Positions 45,853 to 56,739 of a DNA stretch of 64,000 bases are shown here, piece by piece. The translations under genes were made by a program, and so were the position numbers. The DNA comes from Ricinus communis (Eukaryota > Streptophyta > Magnoliopsida > Malpighiales > Euphorbiaceae), in NCBI RefSeq assembly GCF_019578655.1, contig NC_063258.1:1240001-1304000 (forward strand), written 5' to 3'. The number at the start of each line of letters is the position of its first letter. Position 1 is the stretch's first letter. The notes beneath the pieces were generated by a model that had not been told where the DNA came from, did no database searches, and saw nothing but the letters and a program-made list of their open reading frames with translations.

Positions 45853-46250
45853 CTAATAAGTCAATGATGAAGCGCTCCGAGCCTCAAGACACTGATAATG
45901 GATCGCATCATCAAAAGGCATGGGCGTGTTAGAGAAATCGATGCCAGTGATACCAGAAAATGCAAGGGGAGAAAAAGTTAGCTCACCAATAAAAGTATGA
46001 AAGTTATGTGTCGTATCCATCCATCTCTCCAACAAGGCATAAATCAAGGAGTGATCAACTATTCAAGTGATCGAGGGAAGTGTGACCATGAACCGGTGGA
46101 AGCCAGTGTTCCTCAATCCTAGCCTGAACTGAGCTAGGTAGCTCGTCAAACCACTCACATGCGCTGTAGAAGTTTTCAGCAAACCATATCAACACTACAT
46201 CACCCTAGAAGGTAAAAACAGGTATTTAAGTGTCATGCACATACAAAAGA
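45853..46250 (-). pseudogene. Antisense plant-mobile-domain (PMD) remnant
   Basis: The minus strand from 46047 reads 'LIYALLERWMDTTHNFHTF', then 'GELTFSPLAFSGITGI' and 'NTPMPFDDAIHYQ'. This fits the L-x-E-R-W-x-x-x-T-x-x-F-x-x-x-x-G-E-x-x-x-x-x-x-x-x-x-x-T-G pattern of plant mobile domain proteins. Upstream, in another frame, 'FAENFYSACEWFDELP' (46190-46140) may be part of the same gene. It lies antisense and downstream of gag inside the Ogre-like element. Antisense extra ORFs in that position are known from Tat-lineage elements such as Grande1 and RIRE2. A stop near 46055 and the short length show decay. Confidence 0.6.
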
Positions 46251-47654
46251 CTCTAAGGAGGTAAATATGTGTTTATCCAATTTTATTTTCATGAGAAAGC
46301 CTTAAAATACCTTTATCCTACCTATATATAACCATTTGTGTTGTGTAGAGCCGACTCGGCACTATATGATGCCAATCAGCATTATATAGAGCCCATCTGC
46401 TGCACACATAGCAGATTCGGTTGTACATATAATCGATCAACTGTATAGATCATGATTCTCAAATTTCTCTAGTTTTTCTAAAAATTTGCATATATTTTGA
46501 GTGATTAACATGCATTCTAAATTTCTAAGTAATAAAAAACAAGTTTAGGTCAAGAAATTACCTCTCCAATGACTCGAAAGGCGCTATGTATGCTCAATTT
46601 TGCTAGAAGAGAAATCCCCTCTCCTTTCACAAGTCTAAGGTCATTTTGGCAAAAAATTAAAGCAGTAAACTCCTAATTTGGTGTAGTTGGGGTGCATCTA
46701 GTAAGTCTAGAAGATAAACTTGCCATTTGGAGACTGATTTTATGAAAATTGGCTGAGAAATGAGCAAGAAATCAAAGAAAGAGCAAAAAAAGCTTTAGAA
46801 GGAAACTAAGGAAATAAGTAAGGTAAGAGAGAAGAATTGATAAGCCTATATGTATGTCTTAAGGAGGGGTAGAAATGTTATTTAGGTCCTTGACTTGCCC
46901 AAATTGAGTTTTAGTCCAAAAGTTGACACAAGTCTGCAGAAGACATATAAAAGCATGATTGACACCCCGAAGGAAAGTTTTTGAGAAAATTATAAATTTG
47001 GTCCCTGACCAGTAAAATTATATTTTAGTTCCTGGATGAACCAAATGCCAGTATAGCTTCCGGAAAGCATCAGAACAAGTCAAATTGTGCTCCGAGGTGG
47101 GAAATCTCAACCTAAGTCCTAAAAGTGGAAAATTATCATATTGGCCCGAAGCAACGAAATTGTTTCTTAGAATGGAAAGTAGACAGAGGCAGGTCTCTGC
47201 AATCATTAATTCAATGGGCATAGCCCAATCCCGTGGGCATGGTTCCTAATTCAGACGAACATGGCTCCTGAAAAAGCGGCCGAAGTCCGCAATCCAAGCA
47301 AATGAAGTTCTCAATCTAAGTAGGCAAAGTTCTCAATCTAAGCAGGCGTAGTCTTCAATCTAAGCCACCAAAGTCCTCAATTTTAAGTAGGTGAAGACCT
47401 CAGACCCTAGCAGAGTGAAATTGGCAATTCCCTAGTGGAGCGAAGTCCTAAGCAAGCAAAATCCTCAACCCAAGCGAGCGTGGCCCTACATCGAATCATG
47501 ATCAAAGTTTGAGCTTTTGAAGCATGGCTTCTATAGCTTACGAATCATTTTGCCTATCCTTTATATTTAGGATTTGTCTCAATTTATCTCATGCATTGGC
47601 ATGCTGATAAATTTTGATAAATCGAGTTAGCACCCCTTTTCTGGATCCAAATAT
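46251..47654. other. Noncoding 3' interior of the Ogre-like element
   Basis: It includes 46340-46440, where words like 'agagccgactcggc' and 'agattcggttgt' echo the LTR motifs. It also includes a minisatellite (47284-47480, listed separately). A 67-codon open frame on the minus strand at 47018-47221 has no recognised motif. Confidence 0.5.
47284..47480. repeat. 22-bp minisatellite
   Basis: Units such as 'gttctcaatctaagtaggca' and 'gttctcaatctaagcaggcg' repeat about five clear times (47284-47400), then decay. Tandem repeats between pol and the 3' LTR are common in Ogre/Tat elements. Confidence 0.8.
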
Positions 47655-49890
47655 TGAGGGAAAAATGAAAAACCCTATGATGAAAGTTACTGCTTTCTCA
47701 GGGCTTGGGATGTGAATGACAAATGAATCCAGCTAGGGTCGAGGTTAATCCAGCTGGAATTAGCTTTTTGAAATCAATTTGGACTTAATTGTGAGAAAAA
47801 ATTAAGTTTGAGGTCTAAAATCATAAAATCAGGGACTAAACTGCAAATTTCAAAACTTCCTCTATAGAGCCAATCGGCTCTATAATAAAGCCAATCGGTT
47901 CTTTATAGAACCTATTGGATTCTGACTCCTCGACATCGTTTTTTTCGGATGATTTTACGTCTAGATACAAATTCTAGAAAATTTGATTGATGATAATCAT
48001 TCTTTTAACGATCATTACTTACATTTTAGATAAATAAATGGGATGTTTATCGATATTTCCTAAAAATCTATTGCTTTCTTTAGAGTTTCCTTTGGAACTC
48101 TACCTCTATAAATAGTAAGAGGTGTTTAGGGTTTCAGGGAGGAGGCAAGAATTAAGATTCGACCGTAAATAAAATTAAGAGAGAAGAAACACTGAGAAAG
48201 GAGAAAAAGAGAGAAAATTAAAAGAAAATAGAAGAAGTTTCATTGACGATTGTAGTTAATATTCGAAGACTCAAGCCACTTAAGGAAGAGTGACTTTAGG
48301 AAACAAGCCACATAAAAAAGAGCATTTTGAAAACTTCTTTTCAATCGATAGAGGATTTCAGAAAGCCAGATCCAGCTCTAGTTTCCTACTTAGTTTTTTA
48401 TTCAATTGGTTCCTTATTGCCTGAAACTCGCTGATCCAACATATATAGTGATAACCTGGAGGTTTCTTCCACCATACATCTGCATACATCATAAAAAGTG
48501 GTTCTTTTAATCCTTTTCTTTTATATTATTTGTTCTTAAGATCATGATTAGGATTTTTATCTTTAATAAATATGATTACTCATTAATATGCATGAGAATA
48601 GGATTTTGAATATGATATTAACAACTAGGGTTTTTAGATCTGATATTTGCTAGTTAGGGTTTTAGATTTTTTAAAATATGTTGTAGGGTTAATATTTAGA
48701 TTTTTTTTAATGAGATTTAATGATTAAGTCTAAACAAAACATGATTCTTTTTGTTTCAATAACCTTCTATTAGTTTATAAGATTTTAGGGTTTTAGTGAT
48801 TTAGTTATTTTTAGCTTCTATAACTTTTATTTTGTCTTCTTTTATCCATTTTATCCCATTCTAATTAATTTTTAACACATGTGCATGTGAAAATCGACTC
48901 TGGAGTGTGAGATCGAACTGGCGAATGAAGAAAAACTGATAGAAATTCACCCTGGATTCCAGAGTTGATCGCCTCAATATAAAGCTAATTGGATCTATAC
49001 TGAACCGATCGGCTCTTCATGCATAGCTGATTGGTTGATCAAGCTGGCCCCTATGTTTTTTGCATTTTTGGTGTATTTTAGTGTATTCTCGGCCTCTATA
49101 TAGTTTTAGGTCTTTCTAGTTTTATAAGCATAGTTGTAGGAGGGTTGTAATAGTTAAGGTTTTCTTTTCTACTTTATTTTTCTTATTTTTTTTATTCTTT
49201 ATTGTATGTTAACCTAATGCATGATTAAGTGACTGATAATAAAAATGGGCCACACAGACTTATGGCTAAACATTGATCCAACATGAATTTGATAGTTTAA
49301 TAGGCTAATCCACTTTAACTGGGCCTAAACCCTAAAATTCAACTAGATTAACAGGCTTTGGCATATTTAGTTAAGGTTTGAACTTAGTTAAGGTTGAGAT
49401 CACAATAAATGGGCCTTTTCATAACAAGTAGTCCATTAGGCTTAAAGGCTAGAATCCAAAGAGCATAACATGTAATTGTGCTAGAATAGATGGGTCTTAT
49501 ACATAATTGGTTTATAAGTTAGATTAATAACTTAAATATGGGCTGGGCTTGAATAAATGGGCTAGACTTAGGTATATTATGTGTTGTTTTAGCATGCCTG
49601 TGTATAAAATGCTTGCATTTATAGGGAATATTTTGTTAAACAATAAATTTAAAGACTAATATATATAAATAAGAAGGTTGGTTTCCAGATCCATCTCTAG
49701 ACTCTATGGTGTAAGCTTCCTTATGGAATCTGAGAAACGCCACTCATTAGTAAAAGTGTCCCGGTGATTACCCGGGTAGCGACTACCATCTCTAGTGCTA
49801 ATCTTAGTGATTAGTTAGTATGTTCCCTATTAGGTTGAAAAGCCTTACAATTTTATAGTCGCTAAAGACACTTGGCTACACGCCAGAAAC
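47655..49890 (+). repeat. 3' LTR of the Ogre-like element
   Basis: The body from 48090 matches the 5' LTR. The upstream part has no counterpart left at 41175. The start near 47655 ('tgagggaaaaatg') is an estimate. The text has repeated, partly self-complementary words of the type 'gagccaatcggctctat' (47866-47930 and 48960-49035). The end near 49890 is set by alignment with the 5' LTR end at 42876. Confidence 0.7.
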
Positions 49891-49904
49891 TGCCACCCAC
49901 ACTC

Positions 49905-50924
49905 GCTTAATGGGATCCTATTAGGTTAGAATATAAAGACTCTTAGGTTATGGTTTCCAATATGTCAAATCATACAACAACTTTTATTCTTTACCCATCA
50001 GAGATAGAAGTCAAGAAACACTGAGGAATTTAGAGATTTAGCTAAGAAAAGCTATATCTTTTAATTCAATCACTCGTTCATCATTCATTCCACAAAAGTT
50101 TTAATTGCTATAATGGAGACATGTATGTATGGCTAACCTTCCTTAATAATTATGGTATGATAGTTTTGGGTATTAGGATTTGATGATCAATATAGGTTTT
50201 GATATCTATGACTTGTATGTATTCTTATGAAATATTTATAGATCATTATTATAGTTAATAAAGTTTAACAAGTGTAGAGCACCTATCATGTTAAATTATT
50301 AAGAGTAAAGTTGGATTTTTCATATAATTACATTTGATTTGCATTATGGGACCTTAAGTGTCCATCAGTCTTTTAATATTTTTTTTTAAAGTATGTGATT
50401 TACATGTATTTAGATTATATAACATAATCATTAGGATGTTTGAACTTTGTCAAATATGAAAATTATAGTTTTACATACACTAGCAATTATCAGAATTTCA
50501 AATTAAATAACCTATTATCAAAGTAGCCTATGTTGTGTAAAATTAATTTAATTTAAAACATAAAGATTTTGTGTAATCAGTGTTTATGCGAATATTGATC
50601 AACCTAAAAGAGGGTTAATATTTGGCCAACCAATGAAAATACTTGTGATGATAAATATTGATGATTATACAATTATTACCTATGTAAATGATACTCAGTC
50701 CAAAGAGAGGTCGTTGTTTGATAAGATTTATTAGCAATATTTGATTGTTACATTGAGAGTACTTATAATTGATATTTTTGTGCAAACATTAAATGTTAAG
50801 TTGTGCTAGGTATTTTGTTTTATCACTTTTATGACATGTTTGTTAATTATGTGGTGTATCTTGTTCTTAAGTTTTAACAACTACAAATAATGTTCAGCTC
50901 AAATTAGTGTTATCTCTATGCTAA
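49905..50924 (+). other. Probable 5' region or LTR remnant of a Copia element
   Basis: AT-rich sequence upstream of a Copia gag fragment. No PBS is visible before 50925, so I cannot mark an LTR boundary. Nothing else is recognised. Confidence 0.35.
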
Positions 50925-52820
50925 ATGGTACAAACTTTAAAGTTTGAAGAAAGTAATGTTCATAAAAAGAATGTGGAAATTATTGTCGGCTGTATAGATT
51001 TAGACCTTGCGCCAAGGGCAAAGCAACCCCCTTTAGCTGAAGATGCTTCAAATGAGGCTAAGGTCAAAAAGTGGGATCATACTAACCGCATAAATCTAAT
51101 AATCATGAAATGTTCCATACTAGAAGCGTTTTGAGGCTTTATTTCTAAGAGTAATAATGTTAAGGAATCCCTTGAGGTGATACAACAGTATTTTACTAAG
51201 AATGAGAAATCAGAAATAAGTAACTATTTGCTTGCTTTGATTTCTATTAGGTATAAGGGAAAAGGGAACATAAAGGAGTACATTATAGAAATATCAAAAA
51301 CCTTGTTAAAAAACTAAAGACACTAAAGTTAAAGATAAATGAAGAATTACTCATGCATTTAGTTCTTAAATCTCAATATTTAATAAGTGAGAAATCTCAA
51401 TCTATTCTCTCACAAAATTAAAGCTGTCAAATCTGGTCGTGGTGGAGAATGTTATGATAGATATGATGGATTAAGTGAATAACGTTTAGGACCTTTTGCT
51501 ATGTTCCTAAAAGAATACGGTGTTATCCTACAATATGTTATGTAGTACAAACCCAATATGAATATTGTTGCTGAAAGACGAAACATGACGCTTAAGGATA
51601 TTGTAAGAAGTATGATCAATCATTCTTCTTTACCAGAATCTCTTTGGGAACAAGCATTAAAAAGACTGTAATATATATCCTTAAAAGAGTACCCAATAAA
51701 GGAGTAGCTAAAACCCTAAATGAATTATAGACTGGCAAAAAGCCCAATATAAAGCACCTATATATTTGGGAATGTCCAATTGAAGCGATGCCTTATAGGT
51801 CCAACAAAAAGAAATTAGACTCTGAGACAATTAGTTGCTACTTTGTGGGATACGCAAAACGTTCTCGAGGATTTAAATTTTATGATCCCACTATCTGATC
51901 TTTCTTTAAGATGGGGAATATGAGATTTCTGGAGGATGTAGAGTTTGTGGAGAAAGGATCAATGAACGTCTCTTTTGACGAAAAAGTTATCTCTGAAAAA
52001 AGAAAGATTGTTTCTTTTCCTAATATTGTTATTGATATTGATCAGGAAATAATTTTCTGATATTGTTCAAGAAGCAACTCCAGTTCAAGACAACAATGAA
52101 GTTTCTCATATAGAGCAAACTCAACTAACACAAGAAGTGTCATTAAGGAGATCAACTAGACAAAGGAGGAATGTGATTCTAGATGATTATTACATATTCT
52201 TCTTAGAACAAAATGATTATGTAGGCTTAGCGGAAAATTATCCAATAAATCTTCTCGAAGCTTTTTAAAGTCCTAATTTTTAGTGTTGAATAAATGTCAT
52301 GCAAGAGAAGATAAAATCCATGAAAGACAATGACGTTTGAGATTTTGTTAAGTTGCCTAAAGGTGCGAAACCCATTCATCGTTAAAAGGCAATGTCGAAA
52401 GATATAAGGCTAATCTAATCGTTAAAGAATTCAGTCAAAAGACATAGACTATAATGAGACTTTTTCTCCATTATCATCAAAAGACTCTTTGAGGACAATA
52501 ATGACACTTGTAGCTCATTTTGATATAGAGTTACATTAGATGGATAAAGATAACGTTTCTTAGCGGAGACATTGATGAAACGATTTATTTGGTTCATCCA
52601 GAAAATTTTGAATCCAAAGATTCAAAATCTATGGTTTGTAAATTAAAGAAATCCATCTATGGTTTCAAACAGGTTTCTCGGGAATGATATCATAAATTTT
52701 ATCAAGCGATTACCTTATATGGCTTTCAGATAAACATAGTTGATAATTGTGTATATCACAAGTTTAGTGGGAATTAGTTTATCTTCCTCGTATTGTATGT
52801 TGATCTGGCTATGGTAAAAA
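50925..52820 (+). pseudogene. Copia gag-pol relic with internal deletion
   Basis: The gag starts at 50925-51134 and continues in other frames with 'SLEVIQQYFTKNEKSE' and 'LISIRYKGKGNIKEYI' (to about 51285). Near 51430 the text jumps into integrase: 'SGRGGECYDRYDG', 'VAERRNMTLKDIVRSMI' and 'SLPESLWEQAL'. The gag zinc knuckle and the protease are therefore deleted. The C-terminal 'RRSTRQRRNVILDDYY' (52150-52196) precedes RT pieces ('KSMKDND', 'VKLPKGAKPI', 'LYGFKQ'-like). It fades near 52800 at the RT active-site region. Many stops are present. The relatives are TNT1-94-like Copia elements. Confidence 0.8.
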
Positions 52821-52940
52821 TTTATGACTTATTTACATATAAGACTATTATGTTCTTCAAAAATAGTTATAATAAGTATAAGAATTATCATAGCTACTAC
52901 ATATTAATAATAAATCTTATTATCTTTCTAATAATATATA

Positions 52941-55900
52941 TGTAACACCCGGAAATTTTATATATGTAATAATGAGTTTTTATTTAAGTTAATTTTAGCT
53001 TTATTTTTATTCGGTTTAATTGGAATGATTTAAATACAAATTTTGAATGTTCATGTTAGATAAATAAATGAGTTATTTTTCCATATCCAATTAGTTTGAT
53101 TTTTAAGGAGTTAATTAAATAAATTATTTGAGGAATAAATTATATTTTTATTTGGTTATTCAAAATTTTCCCAAATGTATATATATATAAATAAAATTAT
53201 ATATTGAAAAAAAATTATGGTAGAAATTGTGAGGGATGTTTATAAAAGAATTTTGGGAAAAATTGGTATTATAATTGATTAGTAGTATTAAATTTTGAGT
53301 TAGAAATTGATTATTTAATTTAATTGTGTATAGGATTTAATTGGAGGATTATTTTGGAATAAGGATTAAAAGTATAATTTTATTTTTGTGAGGGTTTAAT
53401 GGAAATTTGTGAGTTTGGTATTTCGTAAATAAATATGTCGGTCAGAGGTATTTGTGTAATTGTGTATTTTCAATAATTCGGTTTTGGCCCAAATTAATTA
53501 GTTAAGGGCTTAATTGAAAGGATAAAGGAAAGTCTAGGGGTTAAATTGGAATTCTGCAGGATGAAATTGTAAGTAATTAAGGAAGTTGAGGGACCAAATT
53601 GTAATAAAGAAAAGTTCGGGGGCCTAATGTCGATATTGAAAGGAGTAGGATCGGGGAGAGAGAAAGTAGATCGGGAGAGAGAGAGAGAGGGTGATGGCCG
53701 AAGAAGAAGAAGAGGAAGGCGGCCTCGTCGGTGGCGCCTGAAAGTCGTGGCCCGGAGGCGATGGCAGGCGCGGCCGGAGAACGCAGCGTCGCAGCAGGAA
53801 TCGCGTGGGAGGCGGCCGAGGCCGTTCCGGCGGTGTTGGCGGCCGAGTCGAGTGGCGATCGGCTCCTCTCGGCAAGGGCTCTCTTTTGGCAGCAGTGGCA
53901 ACGCCTGTGGTGGCCGGAGACGGAAGATCCGGTGGAGAGAGAAAGTAGGGGGCAGCCGCGTTTTTCAGCTTTTCCGGCGAGCTCCGGCGGAGGATGGACG
54001 ATCGGAGGACGTATCCCGACTCTCATCAGCTCAAGCTTCGCATTGGCACCGGTTTCGTGGCGATCGGGCTTCATTTGCAAATCGACGGCCGAGATCGTTC
54101 CTAAATCTCTCCGGATGATCGGGTGTCGGATCGGAAAATCGGTAGCGGCGATCGTCATCAGCGCGTCGTTGTGAGTCCGATGGTGTGTTCAGATCGTCGA
54201 TCGGACTCCAGCGGCCGGAGGCGAGTTGACCGAGCGACCGAGCGTCTCGGTAATTTTCTCTGGCCCGTTAATTTTAGAAATTCTTTGATTTATTTTGTGT
54301 GTCTATTGATTGTATTGAGTATTTGATGATATTTGTGAGTCATAAATAATTGTCAGTTTGCCTGCCATAGTCGTGTTTTTGTGCTGTATGGCGGAGTCGG
54401 GAAATAGTGAAGTTTGGGGACCCGACTCCTGTTGTTTGAATTGTTAAGTATTTGAAGTGTTTTTCTGGCAGGTCCTGGACCCATTTCTACGGGGGGTAAT
54501 GTCCGTGTTGTAGGGGAGGTTCTGCCGGATTTTCGGTAGAATTCTCCCGAGTCGAGATTCTTAGTTAGTGAGTCCTAGGAGTCTAAACCTAGGATTAATT
54601 ATCGATTGTTTCAGCGTTTTGATAAATTATTTTCTGTGACTAGATTGTCCGTTTGGCTCGCTCCAACCGAGGCACCGGAGAGCTAGGAGGTCGCCCGTGA
54701 GTTAAAGTCATATATCGCTTATGCACGTGTCATGCATAAAATTTGATTTACATCGTGATTATTCATTTGCAATTTTAATTTTTCATTTAATTATTATCAT
54801 TATTTTCATGATGCTTTTAATTACTATTTAAATATGTTTTTCCTTTATCACCAATTTTAATATTGCATGATGACTCGGGATGGGACGAGGTAGAACATAG
54901 GAGTTGGATGAGTGTTCCAATATAATCCGAGAGAGATAGGAAAAGGGTAAAGAGGTAAAAATTTTGAGAAAGAAAGATTAGGACTGCCTGTCGAGCATCG
55001 CTCTCTGGGCTTAGTAGAGTGTGGTTGCCGGAGTAAAGGTCCCCGGTCGAGCATTGCTCTCTGGCCGGCTTATTTGGAAATTTAAGTGACGGACCGGAGG
55101 TAAGGTCCCTGGTCGAGCTATGCTCTCTGGCCGATCTTATTGGATAAGAGAGCCGAAAGGCTAAGGTTGAGAGTTAAGTGACCGGACTGGAGGTAAGGTC
55201 CCTGGTCGAGCATTGCTCTCTGGGCGCCGGCTTATTTGGAAATTTAAGTGACCAGACTGGAGGTAAGGTCCCTGGTCGAGCTATGCTCTCTGGGCGCCAG
55301 TCTTATTGGATAAGAGAGCCGAAAGGCTAAGGTTGAGAGTTAAGTGACCGGACTGGAGGTAAGGTCCCTGGTCGAGCTTTGCTCTCTGGGCGCCAGTCCT
55401 ATTGGAATGAGAGGTTTGAGATGTTAGAGTTGAGGTTAGTTGAGACATAAGTGTTGAAATAAATCGATATGTTAGAGTTGGGATTAGGGTTATACTGAAG
55501 TACTCCGTCCCGTTGCATGTGGAATAATTTTTGTTTAAGCATGGCATGACACATATGTCTTAACATGACACGTATGGTTCGCGTGATTTATTAATTGTTT
55601 TAAAATTAAATGAATGTGATATTGAAATGTTTGAAACTGTTTTAGATATATGATTTTAGCTCACTCTCGAGACTGACAGTCTCCATTTACTGTTTTTCAG
55701 ATTCGTGACTGTTAGTCTTCCCGCGACTCTTATTCAGTAACCCGACTCCTTCATCATCGGGTGATGTATTTGATTTGGTATGTAAATTGGTAAATCTTAG
55801 ATTCTCCGCGGTAATAATAATAGATGTATCAGTTGTCTCGCCTAATTGTTCCGGCAGACCGATTCAATTGTGTAACATTTAATGTTAAGATAATTTGTGG

Positions 55901-56029
55901 CTTTAATAATATTAATTTGAGATGAGATTTGATTGAGTTAGTGAGTTTCAGGCTTACTACGGGATTCGGTGGCCTTAAGCCTACCCATTCCCTAGTGCCG
56001 GTCACGGGTCCACGGGTGGGGTCGTGACA
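52941..56029 (+). mobile_element. FamA solo LTR, plus strand (3089 bp)
   Basis: It begins TGTAACACCC and ends GGTCGTGACA, flanked by ATATA at 52936-52940 and 56030-56034. The duplication is perfect but lies in TA-rich DNA, so it is weaker evidence than TGAGT at the minus copy. The layout is: AT-rich head; GC-rich block (53640-54250) with overlapping open frames on both strands; 'ggcaggtcctggacccattt' (54470); TATA-poor middle; tandem tail repeats (54975-55410). Long open frames at 53494-54174 and 54123-54326 are shadows of the GC-rich block. Confidence 0.85.
54975..55410 (+). repeat. Tail tandem repeats of FamA (plus copy)
   Basis: Six copies of 'ggtcgagcattgctctctgg' variants. The last four form two near-identical composite units of about 170 bp, each made of a long and a short subunit ('ggataagagagccgaaaggc' is in the long one). 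That suggests a recent duplication inside this copy. Confidence 0.85.
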
Positions 56030-56096
56030 ATATATATATATATATATATACCCAATAGAGCGCAACCATACTTGTTCAATTTATCTCTCTCAACTT

Positions 56097-56097
<1 letters not shown>

Positions 56098-56163
<66 letters not shown>
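56098..56163. repeat. (AT)n microsatellite, about 33 dinucleotides
   Basis: A long pure TA/AT run just beyond the FamA LTR. A shorter run lies at 56030-56050, between the LTR and a 48-bp non-repeat stretch. Confidence 0.9.
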
Positions 56164-56166
<3 letters not shown>

Positions 56167-56739
56167 AAATAGTAAAAGAATACAAATTCTCAATTTGAAT
56201 CATAAAAACAATTTAAAAAAAATATGTGACACGTTTGAGAATTAATTAGTCAAATATAACAGTTAGAAAAAAGTTTCAATCTATATGCATGTGATATTAA
56301 AAATAATAATTACAAGAAAATAGTAAGAATTCTAACAATTTAATATTTTAAAAAAATATATTATATAGATGTATGAGAACTTATTAGTGCAATAATATAA
56401 TACGTCTCATATTTATTTGCCTTAGCATATAATAAATATAAAAATCTTACAAAATTATTTATATAATTTTTATAAAAAAAATATTAATATGGGTATAAAT
56501 AGAAATATTTAAAATAAAATATTTAAATATAAAATAAAATAAATAATCATGTAGTCGTAGAAGCAAAATGCTAGTCTTCATATATAACTAGCATTATTTA
56601 TCTCTTTTCACAAAATTTTGATCACATCAGATAAAAAAATAATGATTAAAATATGCCAAATCTACCTAGTGAAACATAATAACCCCAAATACATCTTCCC
56701 ATGTCTAAGGAAGCATCTTCAACTTTTCCATCTCTATGT
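56164..56739. other. AT-rich 3' flank of the PPR gene
   Basis: No gene is recognised. The 3' UTR and poly(A) region of the minus-strand PPR gene should lie here. Confidence 0.5.

Larger units (their letters stand above)
41175..49890 (+). mobile_element. Ogre/Tat-type Gypsy element, 5'-truncated and degenerate
   Basis: The blocks 41175-42876 and about 48090-49890 are two copies of the same LTR (for example 'ctacctctataaatagtaag' in both). They flank a tRNA-Arg-type PBS (42879), a broken gag (43728-45850), an antisense remnant (45853-46250) and a minisatellite (47284-47480). No protease, RT or integrase is seen. The 5' LTR has lost its start at 41175, where Copia LTR sequence abuts. The 3' LTR seems complete from about 47655. 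Confidence 0.8.
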
